Source of the DNA: Devosia equisanguinis
Lineage (GTDB): Bacteria; Pseudomonadota; Alphaproteobacteria; Rhizobiales; Hyphomicrobiaceae
Assembly: GCA_945862355.1 (NCBI GenBank)
Contig: CAMAYR010000010.1
Location: forward strand, 1 to 41,819
Direction: 5' to 3'
Length of the DNA: 41,819 bases
Shown here: positions 33,230 to 41,779 of the stretch, piece after piece
Layout: each line of letters opens with the position of its first letter
Position numbering within the stretch: position 1 is the first letter of the stretch
The notes under the pieces: generated by a model
Database searches by the model: none
Seen by the model: only the letters and a program-made list of their open reading frames with translations
What the model was told of the DNA's origin: nothing
Position numbers and translations under genes: made by a program

Positions 33230-34207
33230 CTACTTATTCAGCTTGATGCCGGCCTTGGCGATCACATCGCCCCAGGCGCGGGCCTCGGCTTTCAACTGGG
33301 CGACGAGCAAGGCATGGTCCGTCGTGCCGCTCGTGAAGCCGAGCTTGGTGAAGCGATCCTGCACCGTCTTGTCGGCGAACGCGGCGTCGACGGCCTTGCC
33401 CAGGCGCGCGATAACCGCAGCCGGTGTTCCCTTCGGCGCGGCAAGCAGCCACCAGTTGGATGCGCCGAAGCTCGCGATGCCGCTCTCGGCAAGCGTTGCG
33501 ACATTGGGCAGGGCTGCGAGGCGCTTGGCGCTGGAGACGGCCAGCGGCTTGACCGTTCCGGCCTCGATGTGACCGGCGCCGACCGCAACGCCGCCGAGGT
33601 AGAGCTGGATGTCGTTGCGCAGCAGCGCCTGCACTGCCGTCGGCGCGCCCTGGAACGGCACATGCACGAGGTTGATGCCGGTCATAAGCTTCAACCGCTC
33701 GACGGCGAGATGGGGCGTCGTGCCGAAGCTCGGCGAGCCGAAGTTGAGCTTGCCGGGATTGGCCTTCGCGTAGGCGATGAACTCGGGCAGCGTCTTCGCC
33801 GGCACGCTGGGGTGCGTGTAGATGACAGATGGCACGTCGGCGACCATCGCGACCGGGACGAGGTCCGTCACCGGATCGAAGGTCATGTTGGGGAACAGGA
33901 ACTGGTTGATGACGAAGTTGTTCGTCGCACCAAGCAGCAGCGTGTAGCCATCCGGGGCAGCGCTGGCCACCGCCTGGGCGCCGAGGTTGCCGCCCGCGCC
34001 GGGACGCGCGGTTACGATCAGCTTCTGGCCGAGTGCGGCCTCCATCGGAAGGGAGACGGTTCTTATCGTGACGTCGCCGGCGCCGCCCGCGCCGTAGGGC
34101 ACGATCACCGTGATCGGCTTGTCGGGGAACTGCGCGGAAGCCGTGACAGCGGTCGCCGTGGCGGCGATCCAGAGCAGGGCAACAAGTCGGACGAGCCTGT
34201 TCAGCAT
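33230..34207 (-). CDS. Tripartite tricarboxylate transporter receptor (TctC/Bug family)
   Basis: 325 residues. A Sec signal peptide (about 1-26, ending TASAQ) is followed by the Bug-family opening FPDKPITVIVPYGAGGAGD, RPGAGGNLGAQAVASAAPDGYTLL and the HVPFQGAPTAVQALL segment. These periplasmic receptors bind carboxylates or other small acids for TctAB; no TctA or TctB gene is in the window, so it is an orphan receptor, common in Burkholderiales and Hyphomicrobiales. It lies 29 bp downstream of the metallo-beta-lactamase gene in one operon. Confidence 0.92.
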   Translation of the reverse strand: MLNRLVRLVALLWIAATATAVTASAQFPDKPITVIVPYGAGGAGDVTIRTVSLPMEAALGQKLIVTARPGAGGNLGAQAVASAAPDGYTLLLGATNNFVINQFLFPNMTFDPVTDLVPVAMVADVPSVIYTHPSVPAKTLPEFIAYAKANPGKLNFGSPSFGTTPHLAVERLKLMTGINLVHVPFQGAPTAVQALLRNDIQLYLGGVAVGAGHIEAGTVKPLAVSSAKRLAALPNVATLAESGIASFGASNWWLLAAPKGTPAAVIARLGKAVDAAFADKTVQDRFTKLGFTSGTTDHALLVAQLKAEARAWGDVIAKAGIKLNK

Positions 34208-34236
34208 CTCGGTCTCACTCTGGCTGGACGGAACGG

Positions 34237-35133
34237 TCAGATGTCGATGCGCATCAGGTCGTGAGCGATGCGAACGGGACCCGCGTAGCGGCTGCGGATG
34301 TCGCGCATCATCGCCTCGAGCTGGTGCGGCCCCATCTGCTCGACGGGAAGGTGCTTGCCGGCGGCGCGCTTCAGCACCGGGCTCAGCGAATCGATATGGC
34401 CGATGTGGGTCGCGACGAGCTGCTTGACGTTGGAAGACGCCGCGAGATTGCCGAGCTCGAGCGGGCTCGTATGCGCGACGGTGCCGACGCCAGAGCGGCG
34501 GCGGTGCTCCATGAACTCCTCGGAGAAGGTGCACTCGTGGATCAGGAGGTCGGCGTCCCTGGCCAAATCGGGCAGGGTCGAGCAAGGCTTGCTGTCGCCA
34601 CTGAAGGCCACGACCTTGCCCTCCGCCTCGATGCGGAAGCCATAGCAGCGGGCAATGTCCTTCTCGATGTGATCGACCTCGATGGCCGTCATGCGGAGGT
34701 GCTCGTCCTGATAGATGAGGCCGCCGGCCGTATACTCTCGCACCTCGGGGCGCATCGCCTCGATGTTCTCCTGGCGGGCGCGGTAATGCGCGCGGGCGTG
34801 GAAGTCGACATCGAACGCGCCGCCCTCGAAGAGATGGCCGACGAACTTCGCCGTGCCGGCGGGGCCGACGATCTGCGGCGCGCCGACCGTGTTGAGCATC
34901 CACGCCGAGATGAGCATGAACGGCAGCTCAGCGATGTGGTCATGGTGCAGATGGGTGAGGAAGACCCGCTTGACGTCGGCTGGGCTGACGTCGGCGCGCA
35001 TCATCTGGCGGGTGGCGCCGTGGCCGCAGTCGAGCAGGTAGTGCTCGCCGTTGTCGAGGGTCAGCAGGATCGAGGTGTGGCACCGGTCCGGATCGGGAAG
35101 CGCGGCGCCGGTTCCCAGCATGATGATACGCAT
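34237..35133 (-). CDS. Metallo-beta-lactamase fold hydrolase
   Basis: 298 residues. IIMLGTGAALPDPDRCHTS opens the fold; HLHHDH is the zinc motif, with further ligands in AFSGDSKP (Asp) and ATHIGHID (His). The arrangement resembles RNase Z/arylsulfatase-like hydrolases rather than beta-lactamases, and the substrate is unknown. Start at ATG 35133, which puts MRIIMLGTG at the N-terminus; 35154 is an alternative. Same operon as the TctC receptor, so a catabolic hydrolase acting on an imported or related compound is a reasonable inference. Confidence 0.9.
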   Translation of the reverse strand: MRIIMLGTGAALPDPDRCHTSILLTLDNGEHYLLDCGHGATRQMMRADVSPADVKRVFLTHLHHDHIAELPFMLISAWMLNTVGAPQIVGPAGTAKFVGHLFEGGAFDVDFHARAHYRARQENIEAMRPEVREYTAGGLIYQDEHLRMTAIEVDHIEKDIARCYGFRIEAEGKVVAFSGDSKPCSTLPDLARDADLLIHECTFSEEFMEHRRRSGVGTVAHTSPLELGNLAASSNVKQLVATHIGHIDSLSPVLKRAAGKHLPVEQMGPHQLEAMMRDIRSRYAGPVRIAHDLMRIDI

Positions 35134-35184
35134 CGCAACCCCGTCGGTACGCACGCCGCCTGGCCAATCGGCTGGCCCAAAACG

Positions 35185-35206
35185 AAAAAAGCCCGGCGAG
35201 CCGAGC
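35185..35206 (-). terminator. Intrinsic terminator of tRNA-Leu
   Basis: On the minus strand GCTCGG, loop CTCG, CCGGGC forms a stem with one G-U pair and runs into six U (35190-35185). It begins 16 bp after the tRNA 3' end. Confidence 0.8.
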
Positions 35207-35221
35207 CTCTTCGAGAAGATC

Positions 35222-35306
35222 TGGTGCGGTCAAGAGGACTCGAACCTCCACGGGTTGCCCCGCTAGCACCTCAAGCTAGTGCGTCTACCAATTCCGCCAT
35301 GACCGC
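35222..35306 (-). tRNA. tRNA-Leu, anticodon GAG
   Basis: 85 nt. Acceptor stem GCGGTCA pairs with TGACCGC, discriminator A and an encoded CCA. The D region reads GGCGGAATTGGTAGACGC, the anticodon stem CTAGC/GCTAG surrounds the loop TTGAGGT (anticodon GAG), the long variable arm GGGGCAACCC identifies a class II tRNA, and the T arm contains GGTTCGAGTCC. It reads CUC and CUU leucine codons. Confidence 0.96.
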
Positions 35307-35389
35307 TAGCCGCCGGGAGCCCGGGGCTCGCAGCGACCCGCGGCACATAGCAAACGCGCGGCGACCCAACAAGCCCCCTGTCACGCATA

Positions 35390-36277
35390 TCACGTCTTGG
35401 CGTGCACCTTTCGCAGCGCGTCGATCAACTCGCTGTCGTTCAGATCGCCCATTCCGACCTCGACGGCCTGGCCGAAAACATCCACCGTGGTGCGGCCGAG
35501 CCGGGACTGGCCGCCGACCTTCTCGATGAACGCGACGCCATAGAGCGTGTCCTTGATGCGGCCCTTTGGCGAGAAGCCTACCGGGCTCTCATGCTTGCCC
35601 GTCGCCATGTACTTGGAATGGCGGATGACGTGGCCGGAGTTGGTGTTGCCGATGGAAAAGGCGTTGGCGGCGGCCATCAGGTCGATGCCGGCAGCCTCGC
35701 AGGCCTGCATGGCCTCGCCGAGGGCTGCGACCTGGATCGCGCCCATCACGTTGTAGATGAGCTTGAAGGCGTTGCCCCGGCCGACGCCGCCGAAATTCGA
35801 GAACGACTTCGTATAGGGCTTCACGATTTCGCGGATCTCCTCCACGTCGGCTGGAGCGCCACCGGCGAAGATGTGTAGGGCACCGGCTTCCGCCGCGTCC
35901 GGCCGGCCGGCGACGCAACAATCGACGAAGCGCAGGCCTTTGGCAGCCGCGAGCCCGGCCAGCTCATGCACCCAGGCGTTGGAGACGGTGGAGCTCTCGA
36001 TGGCGAGCGCGCCGGGCCTGGGGCTCGACTCGAGGACGCCTCCTGGGCCTGCCCAAACCGCGCGGCAAGCCTCGTCGTCCATCAGCATCGTGAAGATCGC
36101 GTCGGCACCGGCGACCGCCTCGGCGATCGTGCCCGCCACCTTTGCGCCGACCGTCTCGAGCGCCTTGGCCTTGTCGGCCGAGCGGTTCCAGACCGTGACC
36201 TGATGGCCGCCTTGCAGGAGGCAGCGGCTCATCGGCGCGCCCATGTTGCCGGTGCCGAGGAATGCGATCTTGGTCAT
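35390..36277 (-). CDS. 3-hydroxyisobutyrate dehydrogenase-family reductase
   Basis: 295 residues. N-terminal Rossmann domain with IAFLGTGNMGAPMSRCL, then the all-helical domain with the catalytic Lys172 in GVGRGNAFKLIYN. The substrate motif, usually DAPVSGG, is DCCVAGRPDAAEAG here, so the substrate is likely not 3-hydroxyisobutyrate. The family reduces or oxidises beta-hydroxy acids with NAD(P). Divergent from the ThDP enzyme at 36459 (181-bp spacer), which may supply or use its substrate. Start at ATG 36277 gives the standard N-terminus. Confidence 0.88.
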   Translation of the reverse strand: MTKIAFLGTGNMGAPMSRCLLQGGHQVTVWNRSADKAKALETVGAKVAGTIAEAVAGADAIFTMLMDDEACRAVWAGPGGVLESSPRPGALAIESSTVSNAWVHELAGLAAAKGLRFVDCCVAGRPDAAEAGALHIFAGGAPADVEEIREIVKPYTKSFSNFGGVGRGNAFKLIYNVMGAIQVAALGEAMQACEAAGIDLMAAANAFSIGNTNSGHVIRHSKYMATGKHESPVGFSPKGRIKDTLYGVAFIEKVGGQSRLGRTTVDVFGQAVEVGMGDLNDSELIDALRKVHAKT

Positions 36278-36458
36278 GTGATGCTTTCGTGCTCGCGAAC
36301 AGGACTGGATCAAGCAGCCCGATTGGTCGCTAATTGCGGCAGGGGCAAGCATCTGTATGTTACGGCCGATCCCGACAAGGCAAGGCGGTATAGCCGGTCT
36401 GCTCGGTGAGCACACAAAACGGCGCGTAAGCGGCGCGCAAAAGGAAAAGAGGAAACGC

Positions 36459-38183
36459 ATGGCGTCCAAGCTCCAGGAGCAGCCCACCGTTGCTCAGGTC
36501 GTCGCGCAGACGCTGAAGCGGCATGGCGTGGACATCATCTTCTCTCAAAGCCTGCCGTCGGCCGTGGCGCTGGCCTGCGAGGACCTCGGGATCCGGCAGT
36601 TCACCTACCGGACGGAAAACGCCGGCGGGGCAATGGCGGACGGCTTCGCGCGGATGGCCAATCATGCAGCCGTCGTGCTGGCGCAGAACGGACCGGCGGC
36701 GACGCTGCTCGTCGCGCCTTTATGCGAGGCGCAGAAGGCGTCGATCCCTGTCGTTGCGCTGATCCAGGACGTCAACCGAAACCAGACCGACCGGAACGCG
36801 TTCCAGGACGCCGACCACATCGCGATGTTCTCGGGCGTGACCACGTGGGTGCGGCGGGTCGCCGAGGCCGACCGGATCGCGGACTACATGGACATGGCGT
36901 TCACGCAGGCGACATCGGGGCGGCCCGGCCCGGTCGTGCTGATGCTGCCGGCCGACATGCTGCTCGAGCGCACGACGCGGCCCGTAACACGCAAGGCTGC
37001 GCTGGCGTCGGTGCCGCTCGACCGCTTCTGCGCCGACCCTGCGCGGATCAAGGAAGCTGCCGCGCTGATCGCGAGCGCGAAGCACCCGCTCGTCGTCGCG
37101 GGCGGCGGCGTACATCTGTCGCAAGCCTCGGCCGAGGTGGAAGCGCTGCAATCGCGGCTGCACCTCCCGGTGATGACCACGGTGATGGGCAAGGGGTGCG
37201 TCGACGAGAGCCATCCCCTGTCGCTCGGGGTCGCTGCCTATCAGCTCGGCAAGCTGTCGCCGGCGCGCGATCTCAAAGGCATCATCCAGCGCGCCGACGT
37301 GGTGCTGCTGATCGGCACGCGGACCAACCAGAACGGCACGGACTCCTGGCAGCTCTATCCGGACGGCGCGCGTTACATCCACATCGACGTGGACGGCACG
37401 GAGATCGGGCGAAATTACGAGGCGCTGCGGCTCGTGGGCGATGCGAAGCTGACACTTGCAGCCCTGACCGCCGAGCTCGACGGAAAGATGCAGCCGCGAC
37501 CGGCCATCGAGAAGGAAATCGCGGCGGCGCGCAAAACGCACGCGGAGGTGATCGCGCCGGTTCTCCATTCCAACGCGTCGCCGCTGCGGCCCGAGAAGCT
37601 GATGGCAGACATCGCGCAGGTGATGACGCCCGAGACGATCGTCGTCGCCGACGCCAGCTACTCGACGCTGTGGGTCGCCTGCTATCTGCGCGCGCTGCTG
37701 CCGGGGCAGCGGTTCATCACGCCGCGCGGGCTCGCTGGCCTGGGCTGGGGCCTGCCGATGGCGATCGGGGCGAAGCTGGCGCGGCCAGACGCGCCGGTCG
37801 TGTGCGTCGTGGGCGACGGCGGTTTCGGGCACGTGTGGTCGGAGCTCGAAACGCTGAAGCGGACCGGTGTGGCAGTTGTGCTCACCGTGCTCAACAACGG
37901 CGTGCTCGCCTACCAGAAGGACGCGGAGGACGTGAAGTTCGGGCGGCACTCGAGCGCGTGCCGGTTCTCGCCGGTGGACCATGCGGCAGTCGCGCGTGCC
38001 TGCGGGCTGGTCGGCGTGCGCATCGAACGCGCGTCGGACTTCCTGCCGGCGCTGCGCGAGGCGCTCGCCTCGAAGGAGGCCGTTCTGCTCGATGTCGTGA
38101 CCGACCCGGAAGCCTATCCGCCGATTACGTTCTTCGAGGGCGCGCTGGAGAAGGTGCGGGCGGCACGGGAGGGGAAGGGCTGA
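36459..38183 (+). CDS. Thiamine diphosphate-dependent enzyme (acetolactate synthase-like)
   Basis: 574 residues in the three-domain ThDP layout. Pyr domain (about 8-180) with the catalytic Glu53 in YRTENAGGAMADGFARM; central domain (about 200-335) with LVVAGGGV and LIGTRTNQNGTDSW; PP domain with VGDGGFG near 450 and NN about 30 residues later, the metal motif. The Glu excludes glyoxylate carboligase, which has Val there. Close relatives are annotated as acetolactate synthase-like or 2-oxo acid decarboxylases. GAGG (36449-36452) is 6 nt before the ATG. No small regulatory subunit (ilvH) is nearby, arguing against a branched-chain biosynthetic role. Confidence 0.88.
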   Translation: MASKLQEQPTVAQVVAQTLKRHGVDIIFSQSLPSAVALACEDLGIRQFTYRTENAGGAMADGFARMANHAAVVLAQNGPAATLLVAPLCEAQKASIPVVALIQDVNRNQTDRNAFQDADHIAMFSGVTTWVRRVAEADRIADYMDMAFTQATSGRPGPVVLMLPADMLLERTTRPVTRKAALASVPLDRFCADPARIKEAAALIASAKHPLVVAGGGVHLSQASAEVEALQSRLHLPVMTTVMGKGCVDESHPLSLGVAAYQLGKLSPARDLKGIIQRADVVLLIGTRTNQNGTDSWQLYPDGARYIHIDVDGTEIGRNYEALRLVGDAKLTLAALTAELDGKMQPRPAIEKEIAAARKTHAEVIAPVLHSNASPLRPEKLMADIAQVMTPETIVVADASYSTLWVACYLRALLPGQRFITPRGLAGLGWGLPMAIGAKLARPDAPVVCVVGDGGFGHVWSELETLKRTGVAVVLTVLNNGVLAYQKDAEDVKFGRHSSACRFSPVDHAAVARACGLVGVRIERASDFLPALREALASKEAVLLDVVTDPEAYPPITFFEGALEKVRAAREGKG

Positions 38184-38496
38184 GCTGGTTCCCAACCGCC
38201 ACGGCAATCGGGCGAACCGAGGTGAGCCAGTGCTGGAGCCAGTCCGCTGCGTTCTCGGTTCTCGAGACCCGTTTCGTTCCGTCCGCACATGACGGAGCGA
38301 GGAGGTTGGCGCGGCCCGACTTCTGGTCCGAGTCAAAACCTGCGCAGTACGGGCGTTGGCGTCGCGGCTGGGGTGGCCCGCGTAGCTGCCGGTCGTGGAA
38401 CGGCCTGGGAATCCCGGTTACCGTTCACGCTGGCCTCCTTTGTTGCCCCTCGAGTGCGGCTGCGATACGAGGGGCCGACATCGCAGGAGACGATCG
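38184..38496. other. Spacer upstream of gatB
   Basis: 313 bp. GAACCGAG (38214-38221) pairs with CTCGGTTC (38254-38261), and between them CCAGTGCTGGAGCC resembles the CCAGTGTTCTGGATC end of the hairpin elements, perhaps a degenerate copy. A second hairpin is at 38275-38299 (CGTTCCGTC/GACGGAGCG, one wobble, 7-nt loop). No supported gene; the gatB promoter should be here. Confidence 0.45.
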
Positions 38497-40002
38497 ATGC
38501 AGGACAAAGCCAAGTCAGGGGCCAAGAGCGGCAAGCCGCCGAACCTCATCGCGGGCGCCACCGGCGACTGGGAGGTGGTCGTGGGCATGGAGGTCCACGC
38601 CCAGGTGGCGAGTAACGCGAAGCTGTTCTCCGGCGCCTCGACCGCATTCGGCGCGGAGCCCAACAGCCATGTGTCGCTGGTGGATGCCGCGATGCCGGGG
38701 ATGCTGCCCGTCATCAACGCGGAATGCATTGCCCAGGCGGTGCGGACGGGTCTCGGACTGAAGGCCGAGATCAACCTGACGAGCGTGTTCGACCGGAAGA
38801 ACTATTTCTATCCGGACCTGCCGCAGGGCTACCAGATCAGCCAGTACAAGAGCCCCATCGTGGGCGAAGGCGAGGTCGAGATCGAGGTCGACGGCGAGGC
38901 CATTCACGTCGGCATCGAGCGCGTACATCTGGAGCAGGACGCGGGCAAGTCGATCCACGACCAGCACCCCGACTATACCTATGTCGATCTCAACCGGTCC
39001 GGCGTCGCGCTGATGGAGATCGTGTCGAAGCCCGATATTCGCAGCCCGAAGCAGGCGCAAGCTTACGTGTCGAAGCTGCGCACCATCCTGCGCTATCTGG
39101 GCACATGCGACGGGGACATGGAGAAGGGAAACCTGCGCGCGGACGTGAACGTCTCCGTGCGCCGGCCAGGCGATGCGCTCGGCACGCGCTGCGAGATAAA
39201 GAACGTCAACTCGATCCGGTTCATCGGAGAGGCCGTCGAGGTCGAGGCACGGCGGCAGATCGACATCATCGAGGAAGGCGGCACGATCAATCAGGAGACG
39301 CGCCTGTTCGACGCAGCCAAGGGCGAGACGCGCTCGATGCGCTCCAAGGAGGAAGCGCACGACTATCGCTATTTTCCCGATCCCGACCTGTTGCCGCTGG
39401 AGCTGACGCAAGCCTTCGTCGACGACTTGAAAATCGGCCTGCCGGAGCTGCCCGACGAGAAGCGGCAGCGGTTCGTGCGCGAGTACGGGCTCTCGGCATA
39501 CGACGCCGACGTGCTGGTGGCCGAGCGGGAGAACGCCGAGTTCTTCGAGGCCGTCGTCTCGATGCAGAAGAGCGGGGGCCGCGACGGCAAGCTCGCTGCG
39601 AACTGGGTGATCAACGAGTTGTTCGGACGGTTGAACAAGGAAGGCGAGGAGATCTCCGCCTCGCCCGTGTCGGCGGCGCAGCTCGGTGGCATTCTCGACC
39701 TGATCGGCAACGGTACGATCTCCGGTAAGATCGCCAAGGATCTGTTCGAGATCGTGTGGGCGGAAGGCGGCGATCCGGCCGAGATCGTCGAGAAGCGGGG
39801 GATGCGCCAAGTCACCGACACCGGTGCCATCGAGAAGGTCGTCGACGAAATCATCGCGGCGAACCCGAAGCAGGTGGAACAGGTGCAGGCGAACCCGAAG
39901 ACGATGGGCTGGTTCGTCGGTCAGGTGATGAAGCTCTCGGGCGGCAAGGCCAATCCGGCCGCTGTCAACGAGGTTTTGAAGCGGAAGCTCGGGCTCGAGT
40001 AG
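38497..40002 (+). CDS. gatB: Asp/Glu-tRNA(Asn/Gln) amidotransferase subunit B
   Basis: 501 residues. [20 protein letters not shown], the kinase-like region with [25 protein letters not shown]-type segment ([13 protein letters not shown]), [17 protein letters not shown] and the C-terminal YqeY-like domain are all standard GatB. With GatA and GatC it amidates Glu-tRNA(Gln) and Asp-tRNA(Asn); gatA and gatC are not in the window. AGGAG (38484-38488) is 8 nt before the ATG at 38497, which rules out the longer reading from 38395. Confidence 0.96.
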   Translation: MQDKAKSGAKSGKPPNLIAGATGDWEVVVGMEVHAQVASNAKLFSGASTAFGAEPNSHVSLVDAAMPGMLPVINAECIAQAVRTGLGLKAEINLTSVFDRKNYFYPDLPQGYQISQYKSPIVGEGEVEIEVDGEAIHVGIERVHLEQDAGKSIHDQHPDYTYVDLNRSGVALMEIVSKPDIRSPKQAQAYVSKLRTILRYLGTCDGDMEKGNLRADVNVSVRRPGDALGTRCEIKNVNSIRFIGEAVEVEARRQIDIIEEGGTINQETRLFDAAKGETRSMRSKEEAHDYRYFPDPDLLPLELTQAFVDDLKIGLPELPDEKRQRFVREYGLSAYDADVLVAERENAEFFEAVVSMQKSGGRDGKLAANWVINELFGRLNKEGEEISASPVSAAQLGGILDLIGNGTISGKIAKDLFEIVWAEGGDPAEIVEKRGMRQVTDTGAIEKVVDEIIAANPKQVEQVQANPKTMGWFVGQVMKLSGGKANPAAVNEVLKRKLGLE

Positions 40003-40017
40003 GCGACCTGGGTAGAT

Positions 40018-40044
40018 GGGGTCAGGCCCTGCGGGTCGGACCCC
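40018..40044. other. Hairpin downstream of gatB
   Basis: GGGGTC (40018-40023) pairs with GACCCC (40039-40044), 15-nt loop, 16 bp after the gatB stop. There is no T-run on either strand; it may stabilise the gatB transcript end. Confidence 0.4.
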
Positions 40045-40092
40045 GGAAATGGAGGCAGATGGCGCGCCGGACCGCGAGATAAGGGCACGCAG

Positions 40093-40117
40093 AAAAGCGG
40101 CGGACGCGGGGCCGCCG
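40093..40117 (-). terminator. Probable intrinsic terminator of the DUF3300 gene
   Basis: On the minus strand CGGCGG (40117-40112) pairs with CCGCCG (40103-40098) around an 8-nt loop, followed by C and UUUU (40096-40093). The stem begins directly after the TGA stop at 40120-40118. Confidence 0.6.
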
Positions 40118-41614
40118 TCATTTCTTGGCTGGCGCCTGGTTCTTGGCAGGCTGTTTGACTGGCGCGGGCGCTGCCTTTGCCGGTGCCACTGGTCCTGCCG
40201 GCCGCCGGGGCGGGCCAGCCACTGGACGCGGCGGGGCGACACGCGGCTTGGGTGGAGCGACAGTGGGGCGCGGCGTCGACGGAGATGGCCGGGCAACAGG
40301 CAGTTTCGGCTTTGCGATGGGCGCGGGTCTGACGCCGGGCCCCCTCGGGGTTACTACGGGCGTCGCGACCGGCCTCCTGGGCGTCGGAACTGGACCTTTC
40401 GGCTCCACCACTTTCGGTGGCGCCGTCGGCTTGACGATTGTCGGGCCTTTATTCAGCGGCACGGTGACGGGCACGGGGCCCTTCGCACCGGGCGGCACGG
40501 TCACCGGCACGGGACCCTTCGCACCGGGCAGCACGGTCACCGGCACGGGACCCTTCGCACCGGGCGGCACGGTCACGGGCACGGGGCCCTTCGCACCGGG
40601 CGGCACGGTCACCGGCGCGGGACCCTTCGCACCGGGCCGCACGGTCACGGGCGCGGGACCCTTCGCACCGGGCAGCACAACCGGCTGAGGCGTCCTCGGT
40701 CCGGGGCGATTGGGAACGGTCTGACCGGGCGTGAACTTCTGAATGAGGACGGGCGCGCGATAGGGCGCGCCTCGCCGCCTTGTGGGATCGTGCTGCCACG
40801 TCGTCACGGGAGCGGCTGCCTGCACAGGCCTGCGGTTGAAGCGGTTGAGCCTGCCTGGATCGACGGCGACGCGGCGCCTGTTCCAGTCCCAGCTTGCCCA
40901 CAGGGCTGCACCGACGATCACAGCGCCGCCAAACCAAAGCGCACCATCGGAGACCGGTCGCCGCCGCGGGGGATCCCAGACGTAGGGCGGATACTCGACG
41001 TACTCCCATCGGCCGTACACCCTCGGCTCGTAGTAGGGGACATAGACTACAGTCGTATCGACCGGTTCGATGACCACGTACTCCTCGACGTACCTGACCC
41101 TTTGCTGCTTGCTGCTCTTCAGATTGCCAGCCTTCTCAGCTTTGCGACGGAGGTTCTGGACCGCCCGCATGAGGTCGTCCTCCTGCGCCAGGAAGGCCTC
41201 CCCGATCTCCCCGGTCCATTCGAGCTTCTCGTCCATCATGCGAAGCACATCGGGGAACGCCGTCATCGCCTTGACGCTGTCTTCCCAGGTCTGGCGCTGC
41301 AACGCCTGCTCCAGCTCCACGCCCTTCAAACGTGAGTTGGCGCGGCGCCAACGCGCGGCCTGCACGATGTCGAGGGGGTAGGTCGACGCCATCAGAAGAT
41401 TTGTCAGAAGGCTGTCGGGGTATAGCGCCACGGGTGCTGCGAGTTGCTCGAGCTTCTGACGACTAAGCGCTGGCGCTGCAGGTGGCGCCGGGTCCATCTG
41501 TGGTGGCGGCGCACTCTGCGCGAAGGCTGGCGCTCCGGCCGGCACAAGGATTGCCAGAGAGCAGATTCCCGATACGACGGCCCGAAACCGGAGCATGCGG
41601 TTGAGACGGTCCAT
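40118..41614 (-). CDS. DUF3300 domain protein with Pro-rich repeats
   Basis: 498 residues. A Sec signal peptide (about 1-33, ending AFAQ) precedes the DUF3300 domain (about 45-240) with LAAPVALYPDSLLTNLLMASTYP, AFPDVLRMMDEKLEWT and LGEAF-like GEAFLAQ. A short hydrophobic stretch (GALWFGGAVIVGAALWA) follows. The C-terminal half is a Pro/Lys/Ala-rich tail with six 12-residue repeats (PGAKGPVPVTVP) and a basic, Ala/Pro end. It is probably a periplasmic or envelope protein of unknown function; the tail may bind cell wall or other polyanions (inference). Start at ATG 41614, with AGAGGA upstream. Confidence 0.88.
   Translation of the reverse strand: MDRLNRMLRFRAVVSGICSLAILVPAGAPAFAQSAPPPQMDPAPPAAPALSRQKLEQLAAPVALYPDSLLTNLLMASTYPLDIVQAARWRRANSRLKGVELEQALQRQTWEDSVKAMTAFPDVLRMMDEKLEWTGEIGEAFLAQEDDLMRAVQNLRRKAEKAGNLKSSKQQRVRYVEEYVVIEPVDTTVVYVPYYEPRVYGRWEYVEYPPYVWDPPRRRPVSDGALWFGGAVIVGAALWASWDWNRRRVAVDPGRLNRFNRRPVQAAAPVTTWQHDPTRRRGAPYRAPVLIQKFTPGQTVPNRPGPRTPQPVVLPGAKGPAPVTVRPGAKGPAPVTVPPGAKGPVPVTVPPGAKGPVPVTVLPGAKGPVPVTVPPGAKGPVPVTVPLNKGPTIVKPTAPPKVVEPKGPVPTPRRPVATPVVTPRGPGVRPAPIAKPKLPVARPSPSTPRPTVAPPKPRVAPPRPVAGPPRRPAGPVAPAKAAPAPVKQPAKNQAPAKK
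40458..40673 (-). repeat. Six 36-bp tandem repeats inside the DUF3300 gene
   Basis: Six head-to-tail 36-bp units starting at 40458, 40494, 40530, 40566, 40602 and 40638, each differing from the others in one to four bases. Each encodes a 12-residue PGAKGPxPVTVx unit. The unit length is a multiple of three, so copy-number change keeps the frame. Confidence 0.95.
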
Positions 41615-41779
41615 GGCTCTTTCCTCTTCCCTGCGGTCAGTGGCGTCCATGATGGCAAAGTCGAGAAAGCCTAACCTGCTTCCGTAACTCCGATCCGGTG
41701 GTGATGGCGTAAGGGTCTGGGTTGGTTTGCGAATCAGCTATTTCTCTTGTCGAGGGCGGCTCACTCGGCAGGTGATGGG

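Noticed and set aside
35222-35306. tRNA-Leu as an integration site of a genomic island
   Set aside because: No integrase, no direct repeat of the tRNA 3' end within the window, and no composition shift in the flanking genes.
36459-38183. Reading the ThDP enzyme plus the HIBADH-like reductase as glyoxylate carboligase and tartronate semialdehyde reductase
   Set aside because: The ThDP enzyme keeps the catalytic Glu (Glu53 in RTENAGG), whereas glyoxylate carboligase has Val there; no hyi or glycerate kinase gene is adjacent.
36720-38761. Long open frames overlapping the ThDP-enzyme gene on both strands (538 and 679 codons)
   Set aside because: Arg/Ala/Gly-rich shadow translations of a GC-rich gene whose main frame has full ThDP motifs; no ribosome site and no domain.
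40458-40673. Regularly spaced repeats that could suggest a CRISPR array
   Set aside because: The units are directly abutting 36-bp copies with no unique spacers and encode an in-frame peptide repeat.
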